Positions 39,752-52,768 of a DNA stretch of 64,000 bases are shown in pieces. Below the pieces are notes generated by a model. It saw only the letters and a list, made by a program, of their open reading frames with translations. It made no database searches and was not told where the DNA came from. Where the stretch lies: the NCBI GenBank assembly GCA_023846275.1, contig CM043868.1:4359153-4423152 (forward strand). Direction: 5' to 3'. This stretch comes from Vanilla planifolia. Taxonomy: Eukaryota > Streptophyta > Magnoliopsida > Asparagales > Orchidaceae. How positions within the stretch are numbered: the stretch's first letter is position 1; every line of letters begins with the position of its first letter. The position numbers and the translations under genes were made by a program.

Positions 39752-39929
39752 CATGAGAAAAGGTCTTACATCATACCTTTTTTGTTACATGATAGTACTA
39801 AAATATTTAGAATTGGTGCTATTGTTATAATTATACCAACCATGAGAAAAGGTTTTACATCATGCCTTCTTTGTTATGTGAGAGTACTAAGATATTCAAA
39901 ATTGATGTGATTGCTATAGTTGTATTAAT
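39752..39929 (+). repeat. 89-bp tandem duplication
   Basis: Unit 1 is 39,752-39,840 and unit 2 is 39,841-39,929. Both start CATGAGAAAAGGT.TTACATC and continue with TTGTTA, GAGTACTAA or TAGTACTAA, and TATT.A.AATTG, with no spacer. The two units differ at a modest number of positions. Confidence 0.7.
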
Positions 39930-40359
39930 CTAATTTGTTTCTTTAAGGAAATTTTCAAAATCATACCAAAGTTTAGTAAGAATATTGTGTCTCATTGATA
40001 AACAATCACCCTTATGATTTGATGTACTTGGTTGATCTGGTGCGATGCATTAAAGAGATGGCATGATCTTGATGATGTTGTGTAGTCAGCGTGTATGTGT
40101 TTGATGCAACAATAGAAAGCATCATTATAGAATAAAGATGTCCAATTATGAATGACAAAGACATTACGTAGTATGATAAGGCATAAGGTATTGTACAATT
40201 AATCATCAAACAATTAAGTTATCAAATGTCTTTCCATAGTACAAGAATTAGTCATAATTATTGATAATTTGTACCATTTATGATATTCTTATGTAGATGT
40301 GTTGAATCTTGTCTAATTTAATGAGAGCTTTGTTGTATTTGGGAAGTTGTTGTAGATCT

Positions 40360-43300
40360 AAGATGGTTGAATTTGGGTTTTTTATTGCTTATTTTTCTAA
40401 GAAATTTGTCATTTCATTACCTTCTTTGTATAAAACTTTTTAATGGATGATTGCTATGCCTAATGCTTATTTTATTTGATGAATGATGTTGCCCAACTTT
40501 TAAGGGTTGTTTGAATTACCTTATACCATGTCTAGAATACCCTTGAAATCCATTTTTATGATAAAGTTTGTTAGGTTCATATGAGTTCATAGTTGAATAA
40601 CCAAGTGTAGAGTCATTCCTATATGATATATCATTGACCTATTACCAACAAAATTAGAGAATACTTTCACTATTTTTTTGTGATGATTATAGATGATCCC
40701 ACCACAACTAGCAGGGCTATTGTTGCCGCATGCAAAACTATCAAGATTGAGTTTGTTAATTTATTTTGGTGGGGGAGGCCATTTAATATTTTCTAAGCAT
40801 TTTTATTATGTTAATGAGAATGATGGGACCAAACCTAGCTAACATAGTTGAAGATCTTCTTTATATGATTGAAGTAGTTAAAAATAATGAATTACAACAA
40901 CTAAAGATGGCATTATGAATAATGTTATTTGTTAATTGGTTGGATTCCTCAAATAACTTTAGATTCCTAGCCTTCTAGATGTCCTAATAGATAATTATGG
41001 GTAGTATTTGTAGGACCTCTCTTTTAACAGAGTTATTGCTCCCATAATTCCACTATTATAATGGTAATGGACTTATGCTTTAGTATTAGATTTCAAAATG
41101 TTAGTCTATTAGTGAAAATAAGTTGTACTTTGTTGGCTTTATGATAGCTTATAGATGCATGATCTAATGAATCTTTATTTGTGTAATATGGGAATTTTGA
41201 TGTCAACTATAGGTTAAACTTTCTCAAAAGTTTTGGGAATGGAAGTAGTTAGTTAAATATTCACCACATAAGTAGAGACATTTTTTTCTTTGTAGTTTTG
41301 GTTCTAAATTCTTTTTCTAGATCTCAAAATAAGTCCTATACTTTTGAGATCTTCCTAAGCCATCTAAGTATTAAAATTACCATTAGATGTGAGCATCCAA
41401 TAATTGGTTTTAGTTGAGTTGGACACATCAATATGCTTCATCACCACATCCTTGATCTTTTCCACGTGTCAAAGATAGCACATTTTTTGCTTGATATTAT
41501 AATTTTTTCATTCATATATCTAACCGACAATGAATTGGTTCAGCAAAACCTTGGATATAAATTTGTTGAAAAGCTCATCTTAATATCTCTAGGTTTCTTA
41601 ATAAGCAAACTAACTCATTCCTAGCAAGTTTAATGTCACCTATGATTGTTCACTAAGTCACCCCAAAGGAAATTGTTCATCATCTTTTAAATTTTATGTA
41701 AGATACGTCGAGAAGGATGCATGACCATTAATAAATATACAAAAATTGAAGCCAACATGTGTTTCATTAGGAAGATTCATCACAAATTATCAACAATTTT
41801 TTTCTTTCGACTTACAAACTTCTTGCTAATAGTTGTAAAAGCTATGTTTGTTTTCTTACCAATGAATAGTAGACATCCTAAATAGTTTATTAGAGTTTTC
41901 TTCTCTTAAATGTGAGTCTCTAATTAATTCTTCTAACTTGTTCTAGATTCATTTTGTTACTATATAGAAATGTGCTTTTGTGAGGGTTGATGTTTAGACT
42001 AATTATGTTTTGGAAGTCAATAAGAAATTTGTGAAGATTGGTAATTGGTTTGTTGTCTCTAATTGATTTATAATCTAGAATCCTTCCTTAGTTGATGAGG
42101 TCTTCAACTCTTAACTAAATACCTCCATAGATAAAATGAAAAGATGAAGAGGGATTAGGTTACCTTCCTTAATTCCCCAAGAAACTTGAAAAAAATTGTT
42201 TGCTTTTTTGTTGATCATGATGGAGATCCAGTTATTACAAAGTGAACACATAATGAATTTATCTCAAAGTTTAATTTGGTGAGGACCTCAATTGCTTTCT
42301 TTAGCTCTTTTATATATTGTTTTGATCAATTCCAATGCACGGATATTATCAAATTGTCCATACCCTTAACAAATCTAGCTTACTCTAGAGATATGAGACG
42401 TGGGAGAATTTTTTGGAGTATGACTACCAACATTTTGGAGAGAAGATTTTTAGTAAAATTATAAATATAGATTGATCTAACATCTTTGAATGTTTCAAAA
42501 TTTTCTTTTTTAAGGACTAAGACAAGGCTTGTGCTAGATATTCCTTTGGGAATTTGTGTCCCAAATAGCAAATGCCTTGTTGCAAATAAAACATCACTTG
42601 TAATTATTTCTCAGTTCTGTATGAAAAATCTATCATTAAATTCTTTAGGTTTTAGAGCATTATGAGAGTCCATCTGAAATTTGATATCTTTGATCCTCTA
42701 TTAAGGCTTCCTACATTAGCAACTTGTTTTTCATATTTACCAAAGAAGGAATACAACTAATTAATGAATCATTTTTAGCTACCTTGGAAGCAAGCAATAA
42801 TTTATGAAAATGCTAAATTGTAACTTTTATTTTTCTTTCTTTCTCTTAAACACCAAATTATCTTTAATGTTCTTTATGCTTGAATAGTTAAAATGGATAT
42901 TTTTTACTTAATAGTAGCATGAATGAATTGTGTTCCTTTCTCATTCTTTTAGTCAACTAATTCTACCTTTTTTTTATTCCAATATTTTTCCTCCTTTTTA
43001 ATGGCATTAAGAAGTTCATATGTTCTATTGTCAACTTCCTCCTTATTTCCTCAATCTAAGTTAATTCAAGTTATTTTTCATTTAGTATGAATTGATATCT
43101 AACTAACTTAATTGAAATAAATATGTTACCAAACATGATTTTATTCTATTCCTAAAGTCAAGCTTTCAACCATTACTACTTAAGTGCAAGTGTTTTCATC
43201 CCATAGCAAGTAACTAATATATTCCAATTACATTCCATAGTTGGAAGAAAGGATAAGTGCTTTGACCACATGTTCTATATTTTGAATTGCTTGGGAGTTA

Positions 43301-43700
43301 GTGTTGATTCCTTACAAAAGTATAGTAGTAATGAAGCATGACCTAAACCTATTTTGTAAAAGTGTTAAATTTCTATAGTGAGGAGTTGACTAATGGGCTT
43401 ATCATGAACAATTTTAGGTTCTTTTCTTGGACTAACTACTTAAGACAAGTGTAAAACCTTCCTTATTGAAGTACAGTAAGCTTGAGCCAATGCCTTTCTT
43501 ATGGAGTTCTTAATTAAATTTCTTAAATCATTAGAGATCATACTTTTATGGGGCTTTGTCATGGATTGCTAAAGAATTAGATATTGATGCCTCTTGCCTA
43601 CATTCTCTTTATGATTTCCTTAGTATGATGTAATCATCTTTGATTTTATGGGCTAAACTATTGGGGTCTGTAGCTTATTTTTGTCTCTTCTAGAAAAGTT
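40360..43700 (-). pseudogene. LINE-2 ORF2 relic: endonuclease trace, RT, RNase H
   Basis: The endonuclease is represented by LEETK (43,693-43,679), the form of the catalytic LQETK box. The RT is clear in the 64-codon stretch 42,571-42,380: TSLVLVLKKENFETFKDVRS followed by KMLVVILQKILPRLIS, matching T.I.LIPKK..P....FRPIS and K.L..RL...LP..IS. WISIMINKKANNFFQVSWG and KEGNLIPLHLFILSMEVF (about 42,230-42,110) match the INGSP...F...RG.RQGDPLSP block. RNLKLFEESNQLTNN (about 40,990-40,930) matches the WKERN..IF block. RNase H shows SCGGIIYN (near 40,700) and YKEGNEMTNFL (near 40,420). Stops and frame changes lie between these parts, and the YADD box was not found. Confidence 0.72.
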
Positions 43701-43937
43701 GAAGTCTTCAATATTTTTTGCTACCCAAGTGAGATTTATTTATTTTTTTTTGTTTTTGGACTAGAGAGTGATATTGGATTATGGAGTTATTTGTTTGATC
43801 TATTAAGGTTCCTTTTATTATTGTTTGATCAAGTAATAATTTCTTTTCACCCTAAATTTCCACCTTGCTATTAGAATCTAAATTTGATGGAATTAGCTAC
43901 ATCTATTCTATGGAAATCTTTGAATCTCTTTGATCTA

Positions 43938-44282
43938 TTAAGAAAATTCTTGTGCTCCTTTTATGTTTGTGATGAAGTATGTCATGACCTTACTTGTACC
44001 AATCAAACAATGGTTGGGTAGGTTGTCATATTTTAATTTTTTTCCAAAATCCATTATTACTTCTTTTTTCAAGATTCTAACCTTGGTTGCTAAATCCTTT
44101 GCCAAATTCACCTCAACATAACTTACAACATGTTGCAGAGTAAAATTTATCGTCATTGCATTCACTTTGAGCCTTAATCTAATCATTGATGTTAATGAAT
44201 AAAGTGATACTTTATTGAAAAAGTGAATTGGAAGACATTCCAATGAAATCCATATTGGTGCCAATGAGAGATTCAAGCTCAA
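43938..44282 (-). pseudogene. LINE-2 ORF1 relic (DUF4283 and knuckle region)
   Basis: A 114-codon open stretch. APIWISLECLPIHFF, then VNAMTINFTLQHVVSYVEVN, then YDNLPNHCLIGTS follow the pattern of plant LINE ORF1 proteins: P.WI.L..LP..FW, then VD..T......ARVCVEVDL, then YE.LP..C..C...GH. The second cysteine and the histidine of the knuckle are lost in this frame (the residues after C are LIGTS). In the family the protein binds the element's RNA. This is the longest clean piece of coding sequence in the transposon part of the window, but it is only a fragment of ORF1. Confidence 0.7.
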
Positions 44283-45099
44283 ATGTAAATCTTAATGTTA
44301 TTCAAGAACTTGCATTTAGAATTTGGCTATTGTCCATGTTCTATGTAGCCTATAATGTCAATAGTTTTCTTCTTAAGTGAAGTAAATAAAAATGTGATTG
44401 AAATTGAACTCAGAAAACAAATTTTATTGAAGGCCTAATGTATAGGATACATGTGTGGACATCCATGGGAGAATTTCCTAATTAAAGTTCCCTTAATGAG
44501 CATTGCCATTTTTGAAATCTCTTTTTCTTTAAAAATTATCTTGGCTTTTCCTTTTAACAATTTGGTAGCTTAATTTAGATAGGTAAAGGATTCATAGATT
44601 CACCCAACACCTCCACAAAGGAATGATTAGGTGAGGTTCCTTGAGCATTTGTAAGATGCTCTACAAGATGAGAGGATAAATGAACTTTAGTTGTAAGGCT
44701 TTAACATTTAGAGAATGTTAAGCTCATCATGTCTTCTATCAAATTCATCATTTTGCTCCTTCTACTACCTTCCTTCCAAAAGTAAACCAATAAATTTGTC
44801 ATTACCACAATGAAAGTTAATGCCTAAAGAGCTAAATTAATCTTAGGTTTAATAATGTCTAAGCATTAAGATCAAGTTGACATTTGTTTTCAACCTTCAT
44901 ATGGATTATACAATATGATGTCTTTTATTGTACTTTACATTCCTTCATTTTTGTTGTGTCACAAGTCACATATAGTTAGCATTGCTTGTCATATAGTTAA
45001 ATTGTTCTCATTATACTTTTAGGATCTTATAATTGACCTAGGATTACCTAGTCATACAATATATATCCTATTATTGATTGTAAATGTAAAAAGTGGTGT

Positions 45100-46250
45100 T
45101 CTATTTATTCAATAATTTTAGGTATCATAAAGTATGAAGTGGCTTTCCATAATTGTATGATCCATTTCACTTCTTAGAATAAATTGAACAACTTAGAGTA
45201 AAAATGTTATCAAATAAATATGATTTAGTATATCATATGAGCATGATTATAGAACTAAAATATGCTAAATAAAATGCCTTTGTACCAAATATGTTGTTAG
45301 TATCATATAAATACAAGCTAAATAGTCTTTTTCTCTCAAGTAAATGGTACTAAACAATTATGATCTATTATCATACAAGAAAAATTTGAGAGTAAAGCAA
45401 AACTTATCATGCACATATGATCTCTATATAGATATGTATGATTTTTTATCTCTTAGAAAAATTACTAATATAATTATATCATTCTTTTACAATTTTCATG
45501 ATCATCTTGTATGATGTTTGTATAAGTCATAACAATGTCTATTGAGTGGTGATAACATAGAATGATGTACTCGATCATAGTCATATGATATATTTTAAGT
45601 AAACTTAATAGGTAGCATAGGCACTTCAATTCTCTTTGTTTGTTATCTTGGTATTATTAACGATTATACTTACATGTATAGCTGTCACAACTTATAATTG
45701 ATAATTTAATTACTTCAAGAATCAATCTAGATGTTGTATTTTATTTAATTATTTGTAAAATTTTGCGATATTTAAATAGAAGTAGATTTGAGTTAGAGAG
45801 AACTAATGAACAAATTTGTAAATTATTTAAAAGCAAAAGTAGAACTAGAGCTACAAGTTGTTTTATACATTGTGAAGACCTCTTTCATCTTATTATATTT
45901 ATAGCTTATTTGCATTAAAGAAACTCATTTTAATATGGTAACATCTTCAACATCATTTTAATTCTATGTCGTATTATTATCTCAAGTAAATGGTATAATC
46001 TTTTGTATGTTATTGCAAGTGTTGGAATATTTGTATAATTGCTATATAACTCTTTTGTTTAGGTTGACTTCTACTTTGATGTGCCAAAATAAGGGTGAAA
46101 TGAAAAAAATACTAAAACATCAACATTACTAAGAGACATCAACTCTACCACCCAACTCTAACTCTTATTACAAGCTCTTAACTCCTTGGACTTACATGTG
46201 ATTGAAGAGGTAAGCTAAGATGATTAACAAGAAATCCACAAGTCATGTTA
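45100..46250 (+). mobile_element. Second Copia family LTR, left part, cut by a Gypsy insertion
   Basis: 45,200-45,700 resembles 33,300-34,100: a CATATGATA.ATTTTAAG block, then a CATTCTCTATTTG/AATTCTCTTTGTTTG block, then a GTACTTGTA/ATACTTACATGTA block. The similarity stops near the Gypsy LTR at about 46.3 kb and resumes with the LTR end at 49,800. I infer that the Gypsy element landed inside this LTR. Fossil. Confidence 0.45.
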
Positions 46251-46299
46251 TAATAATAATAATTAGAAATAAAATGAAAATATAACTAACTAATATAAT

Positions 46300-47270
46300 C
46301 AATGTAATTAAATAGCATATACAAGTAAAATAAAATATCAAAAAGGGGGCATAAGCCTATCAAACTAAGCTATGTGTTAACCTAAGATACTATCATAGAA
46401 GAACAACATTGATCACTCATCTCATGTCATAACTCCAAGAATCTTAACTCATTGAATAACCATCAAGACGTCTTCAATCCACTAGAATCTCATGATCCTG
46501 TGATTTAGATAATCTAGATAGCCATTGTCCAACCACTGATGTAGTACTCCCATCAAGCCTATAAGAGTCCTAATTTGAAAGCTAGTACTCCTCAATACTT
46601 AGTTTCACATGAGTTCCACTAGTGATCCCTATGTCCATTAGGTTAACTTGAGCCACTTCACCCTTTCCAAGGGCCTCTTTTAAGCCATTCATAACACTAG
46701 ATTTTCATTTAAGATATCCAACCAAGCAGGGCTTAAGAGCCTTAAAGAGCCAACTCATGGTCTTTCCTTAACTAAAAATTATATTTGAGGTTCTCCTAAA
46801 GCTTAAGGGAATTCCGTTTCCCCTTGTTAGACACCTACCACCTTTTTTAAGGCCAAACCTTAGCCCTCTCTTCACCACAATCTCCATCTAGGGTCTAACC
46901 TTAGAGTCACTCCAATCCAAAGCCTACTTTATTGTATCCTCAAGAACTCATCAAATACTACATCAAATCTTACTTTATTATTTTCAAATGCTACAATTAA
47001 ATCTAAAGAAACATAATAAGTTAAACTCGATACTACATTTACCTTTTCTAAGGTCTACCTAAGAGCTACCTCATCTAAGATCCCTCTTTTTACAACTACT
47101 TAAAGCCTTAAGAAATTTTATTTTTGAAACCAAGGCTTCCTTAAAAGTCTCAACCTATTTTTAAACCTAATCTAAAGATAACTAAGTCTCTCAACTAGAT
47201 CCTAATTCCATTTTCTATGTAAACCTAAAACTCTCACATCAGCTATTGTATATGGTTAAGACTATCCTTG
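46300..47270 (-). repeat. 3' LTR of the minus-strand Gypsy element (copy D)
   Basis: It aligns with copy C at 26,100-27,600 in the same orientation. Matching pairs include ATAATCTAG, TCCAACCA.TGAT.TAG and TCACTCCAATCCAAAGCC against TCTCTCTAATCAAAGGCCC. It lies directly after the integrase C-terminal half, where the 3' LTR belongs. Confidence 0.58.
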
Positions 47271-49800
47271 TAGGGACCTCATCTAACCAAATGTTAAATA
47301 TTATGGAAGATCAAAGATTAAGAACATAATAACTAGTAAGTGAAGAAATAAAACTCTAGGCTACAACTTGATAGTAAGACTAAAAACCACAATGCCAAAA
47401 CAATACCTAGATAATATGGTTCCATTTTAGGCCATCAAGGCACTAGAGAGCATTGTATTTAATATTCATACAAAATAGTGTAAACTAAACATAAAAAATT
47501 CTAAAATATAAGTAAAACAAATTGTACTCCATGTAGTCTTTGAAGATGCTTTGATCAATACTTACCATCAAAATATTTCTTTTAATAATCCTAAATCACA
47601 CAACCTCTAACATTGTCTCTGAATATTCTTTATAATCTCCTTAATGACTTGAAAACCAAACAACTACATGAGTTAGCCCTTGGCCCAACAAAAATGAGAT
47701 CTATAATGTTTCTTAACACTGCCTTGTACTGTGACATACTGATTGCCAATGGATAGTTATTATTATAAACAAACTTAATCAGTGGCAATGTCTGGCACCA
47801 ATTTGTAGAGGAAGACTACACATTAAACCTTAGTAGGTCCTATAATATCTAGATCACCCTCTTTGATTGTCCATATATTTAAGGATGATATATTATACTA
47901 CATTAGAGATTGGTCGCTAGAGTCTAATGTAAATAATTCAAAAATTAAGAGCTGAACTTCGTGTATTTGTCAAAAAGATCACTTCAGAAGCTCCATGTAG
48001 TTGAACAATTTGCTACTCATATAATTCTACTAACCTACCAACTAAATCTATCTTATTAGTAATCAGAAAGTAAGCCAACATGGTTAATCAATCCATAGCC
48101 ATCCAAATCACATCATAGCTCCATGAAGCCCTTGATAAGCCCAAGACAAAATCCATTGTGATCTCATCCCACTTTCATTTGGGTACTGCTAGATTCATCC
48201 TTTTTAAATTTGGAAATCTCTTTTTGTAGCTTTGGATCATCTCATAGAAGTTTTCTCAATTTATCCATGCAATTGACATGAATGCTAAGTGCACCATGCG
48301 AAGTCACTAAAGACTAAACTGCTAACTAGGATTGCACTCTTAGAAATCCATCACTACCTTTCTCTCTCTCTGATCTCTCCACATGCATAAATCTAAGAGC
48401 TATGCCCCTACTCAAAGCATCAACTACTACATGCATCTTAAGTTCACAAAATGTGTAGACCATAGCCCTTAATAAGCTCCAACTAATAACTTTGCCTCAA
48501 GTTAAGCTCCCTATAAGTGAAGATATAATTATGGCTTTTAAGATTAGTAAAGAACTTTACCTACATCCATACGAGTAATATCATCAAATGTTAAAGGAGA
48601 AAACTACAACTACCAACTTTAATTCATTCGTCTTGCTCTCATGCTCAAGCAATAATCTAGATGCATAGGCTATGACCTTACCACCCCATAAGAATTGTAG
48701 TCAGTCTCTAAAACTATAATTATCTCCTCCACTTAGTAATAGTTAAAACTTATTAGGGTCTACTGAGACTCACTTAGCATTAACAATATGCATGAGGAAA
48801 GGTACTTAATCCAACCAAAAGGGCCATTACGAGAACTTTGCATAAAGCTACTTACTACTTAGCAAGTCAAAAACCCCTAAAATGCTCTAATCTTAGCTCC
48901 AAGAATGTACCAAGATGTCATCAATAAACATGATGGAAAAATGGTCAAGGAATGACTGCAACAAGTGGTTCATAAGATCCATGAATATCAAAAGTGTATT
49001 AGATAGTCCAAAAGGAAACATCATGAACTCAACCAAGTCTTGAATGTTGACTTGGATATATGTTATGCTTGAATCTAGATCAGATGATACCTTGACTAAA
49101 GATCTATCTTAGAGAAGGCTATAATCCCCCAAACCTAATCCAACAAATCATCATTTTACTAAACTCCCAATAATCAACACAAAGGCAAAGACTTCTATTC
49201 TTCTTCTTAAGAAGAGGATAATGGAACCCTATAGAGAAGTACTACATCTAATCAATCCTTTTCTCACCCATCTTGCAACTAAACCTATAGCTCTTATAAT
49301 TTTGTTGTGGCTATACAATAAGGTTCTTTGGAAATAGAAGTAGCTCCAACTTGAAGTTAATGAAAAAATTTATCTCACATTCTAGTAACAAATGTGGCAA
49401 TCATTTGGGAAAATATTAAGAAAATCTCATAAAATAGGGGTCTTTTAAAAAGTTGGGGTGTCAAATTATGTGTTTGACACAAATGCTAATTATGCTAAAA
49501 AATCCCTCTAAAACAAAACTAAAGCCTAAATAGCAACAATCAAGGAAACCTATTGATTAACTCTAAAGTAAACCAAGTCAACTATATTTAACACCCTAAC
49601 CCAACCATCGATCATCACCTTATGCTGGATCTTCCAGTCCATACCTATAATAACGTCAAACTCAACTATAAGCACTGGATAAGCTTAGTTTCAAAGCACT
49701 AGCTAAGAATAATTATATCTCTTCAAACTCCAAACCCAATGGGACTCTCTTTTCTAGAAGGTAGTTTCACCAATAATGGTGACTAAGTATGAAGAAAAGG
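46300..49800 (-). mobile_element. Broken Ty3/Gypsy element (chromovirus, Tekay/Del-like), minus strand
   Basis: On the minus strand the parts come in pol order. A protease-to-RT region holds FDVIIGMDWK (49,665-49,631). The RT holds FIDDILV (48,928-48,908), with VSFGLSNTLLIFMDLMNHL just before it. An RNase H zone lies near 48.8-48.5 kb. The integrase core holds WDEITMDFVLGL (near 48,150) and ELY.QIVQLHG (near 48,020), and the integrase C-terminal half reaches about 47,620. A long 3' LTR follows (about 47,270-46,300) and is homologous to copies A, B and C. gag and the 5' LTR are missing or not visible; the element ends near 49.8 kb against Copia LTR sequence. It has many breaks. It is the best preserved pol in the window and ties the long LTR family to Gypsy. 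Confidence 0.72.
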
Positions 49801-51100
49801 GAGTAGTTTTTATTTAGGTTTACCTCACTTGTCAATGAAAAAAGGGTGTGGATTTTATGGATCCAAGTTTAGATTAAACCACTTAAAAATCCTAAGTTTA
49901 CTTTCTTTCTTTTAGTTAGCTTCTCATTCACACAAAGAGATTTGAAAAATAATCCACTATTTTTTAAGATAAAATTGATACAATAAGTTTTGTTATTACA
50001 TTTAAAGTCATTTAGTGATTCAAGTTTCTTCTAAAATATTATAATTCCTCCCCCTTCTCCTATTTGGATATCATACTCATCACATTTTAATATTATCTTA
50101 ACATTATTTTTATAAGTCTCTTTTTATTTTAATGAAAATATTTTGGGAGAATATTTATTAAAACTTTTACATTAAAAATTTATAGCAAAAAGTTATTCTT
50201 TTAAAGCTTGTCAAGAGACATCTTTCAAGTGGTTCATCTTTGATGCAAAATTTTTAAATGATGCATACATCAAGTAAGAGTATGTATCCTTCTTTTTATT
50301 CAATGGTAATGTCATAAACATATGATATTCTTTCATAATTGATATTTTTATGAATTGCTTAACCTTGATTTATTAAATAACAATCAGCATTATGTAATTT
50401 ACATAATTAGCTCTATTTGAGGAAAGTTCTTCATATGAATACTAACTTATCCCATGAGCCTAACATCAATTCTTCACATTAGGGTAGAAGTCATAAATAT
50501 GAGAATTTTCTTTTATTCTCCACTTTGTCTTTTATTTCTAGTTTTCTGTGCTAGTGGAAGATATACTTTCATTTCATTGCAAATATTTACCTTTTGATTA
50601 TTCATATATCATAAGATAGCTTCGTAATTATTATTTTAATCTCTTATACTTAAAGGTTTATCATCATCAAAATGGGAGATATTATTAGAGCCTATAAGCT
50701 CAAATAAAATATCTAATTTTGATAATAACAAATCTTTTAAGTGTTTAATGTATCTACTTAGCATATTTTACAAGTATATGTAAGATAAGTAGACTTGGGA
50801 ATCACTTATCGTAGAGTGGCTTAATAAGTGTTCAACTTGTCTTGCTTTTAAAAGCTTTAGGGAAATAACAAATGAGTCTAACACTTCTAGCAATGGCTTT
50901 TTAATTTCTTTTAGACTTATGTTAAAAATTGGTTTGATATTTTCCTTAATTGTTAAGAGCTAGTAGACACACATTTATTTTTATGCACACTATGATTAGG
51001 ATTTAATCTTATGATAAATTATATATAACATGACTAGGTAAATCATGCAAAGCATATGAAACTCAATTATATACTTTGAATCCTTGACTTAGCATTATAA
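49800..51100 (+). mobile_element. Second Copia family: LTR end, short interior, polypurine tract, 3' LTR start
   Basis: 49,800-50,090 is an LTR end (matching 34,400-34,740) followed by a primer-site-like TTGGATATCATACTC near 50,070. Only about 0.6 kb of interior remains, with no recognisable protein. TCATCATCAAAATGGGAGAT (50,661-50,680) is a classic Copia polypurine context, and from about 50,690 the sequence matches the LTR start at 38,850-39,160. The element is therefore largely deleted between its LTRs. Fossil. Confidence 0.55.
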
Positions 51101-51324
51101 TCAAATTAGCATCAAGAAGTAAGAGGAAAAGTACTTCATTGCATTTTAACAATTAAATCTTAGGCTTAAATTGACTTAACCTATACATTCACAAATTTCA
51201 TCTTGACTTCTTAAAATGCATCAAAATCATTATTTTGTCAAAGTTAATTATTAGCATGTAGTACATGATATATAATTTACAATTTATGCATTCTAATAAA
51301 TGTTACACATGTGTGCTTTCTTGT

Positions 51325-51439
51325 CATGTTGCATGTCTTATATGGATGTCAATTGTGTTGCACATTGTACACACTGTACAACATTGTGTCACTAGCATGC
51401 TCACATGTTGCATGTCTTATGGATGTCAATTGTGTTGCA
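51325..51439 (+). repeat. Direct repeat of about 37 nt
   Basis: CATGTTGCATGTCTTAT, then GGATGTCAATTGTGTTGCA, occurs at 51,325-51,362 and at 51,404-51,439; the second copy lacks two nucleotides. The region is rich in TGCA, CATG and TGTAC words. Confidence 0.65.
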
Positions 51440-51459
51440 TTTTAACTCTTTATTTTATT

Positions 51460-52710
51460 TAGCTTTAAATATATGTAAATGAAAAATAGATTTTACTTAT
51501 TTATACTTTTGGAAACAAAAAACTTGTACAACAAAACCCAACCTCTTATTGTGTGTTACGAACCTAACAATCTCAATCCAATTTCATAATTTTTTACAAC
51601 ATTTGATATTTATTTTAAATTTTATTTCTTATCAGTATTATAGTTTAAATTATTATTTAATTCCTATAAATTTCTAATCTGTTGTTTTATTGTTGAGATG
51701 CCTCTAATTTTTATCAACTTTATGTCATTTTGCTTCTAATAGTACTTCACTTGTTGAAGTTCACCTAAGGAGTTGTATATCCTTTTTGGTGATGTTTGAT
51801 TTTTATAAAAAATTTAATAAATCAAAAAATAATAAATATTAAAAAATTATAAATGGATATGTTTTCTTACTTTTAAGAATGATTATAATATTCTCTCTCC
51901 TTATGGACTTCAATCAACCCTATAATCATTATAATTTAATTTTGAGTACCTAATAATTCTAAATTTAAAAAATAATTACTTAAATATTTTTTTTATTTTT
52001 GGTATGCTACTTAAACTCTAGTTGTATACACCTCTTCATCTATAATTAAGGACATAGATTAAAAATAAGTTGGAAGGACTTTGTATAGATGTTGGAAAAG
52101 TACATCCCAAGTCATATTGCAACCAATTGCTAAATTAATTACAATTACTTAGCCAATGAATATACAAGTGTAAGAAGGCATTACACAAAGTTCAATTTTT
52201 TTAATCTAAGCAGTGGGATCCTAAGAGTGAATTAACAAACTTGTTCAAATTTAGGCCAACATTGTGTGACAATCTCCAACATGAATTATTTTTTGATGGT
52301 TACTACTTTAAAGTAAGCATTCTATGTAGCTTAAGAGTATGAAATATCTTGACCTATAAGTATCAAGAGATCAAACCCTAACTTATCAAATCAATGTGTA
52401 AAGCACTATTTTGAGTGCATCATAAGGTCTCACTAAACGTTCTCCATTACCTATGTTAATAAGTGAACCAACTAAACCTACACTGCCAACCTCATCGAGT
52501 ACTACACCTTTGGAATTTAGGGTATTTGTTAACAAAATGTCTTGAAATATACTTAAGGATCTAATGGAAATGACTAAGAGGAATTCCATGTTGAGCTTAA
52601 GGAGAGCAAGTGGGTTGAACCCATCGTAGATATGGTGGAATGCAGATTTCTTAACCACAAGAAGTTAAAGGATTAAGATGGAATGCAATCTCCCATCCAA
52701 TCATCCAATT
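51460..52710. other. AT-rich stretch with one open frame of unknown nature
   Basis: No gene is supported. A minus-strand frame of 90 codons is open at 52,386-52,658, which is long for this stop-rich DNA. It contains LLKLNMEFLLVISIRSLSIF and GSVGLVGSLINIGNGERLV. I do not recognise a family; codon content gives no reason to call it a live gene, and a relic of a transposon ORF is the likeliest source. Confidence 0.3.

Positions 52711-52714
<4 letters not shown>

Positions 52715-52767
<53 letters not shown>
52715..52767. repeat. (AT)n microsatellite, 53 bp
   Basis: Uninterrupted alternation of A and T over 53 nt, probably variable in length between individuals. It separates the 52.4 kb open frame from the Gypsy relic at 53.1 kb. 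Confidence 0.95.

Positions 52768-52768
<1 letters not shown>

Larger units (their letters stand above)
40340..44450 (-). mobile_element. Decayed L1-type LINE (LINE-2), minus strand
   Basis: Read on the minus strand, the order is ORF1 (44,282-43,938), a trace of endonuclease (near 43,690), RT (42,571-42,110) and RNase H (40,790-40,360). This is the same plan as LINE-1 at the left end of the window but in the opposite orientation. The element is shorter than a full plant L1 and has stops throughout; the endonuclease to RT interval looks shortened. A 3' poly-A could not be recognised. The ends are approximate. Confidence 0.75.

Noticed and set aside
39992-40209. Two overlapping minus-strand open frames (65-68 codons) as small genes
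   Set aside because: No resemblance to known proteins, no start or codon signal, and they lie at the 3' side of a decayed LINE.
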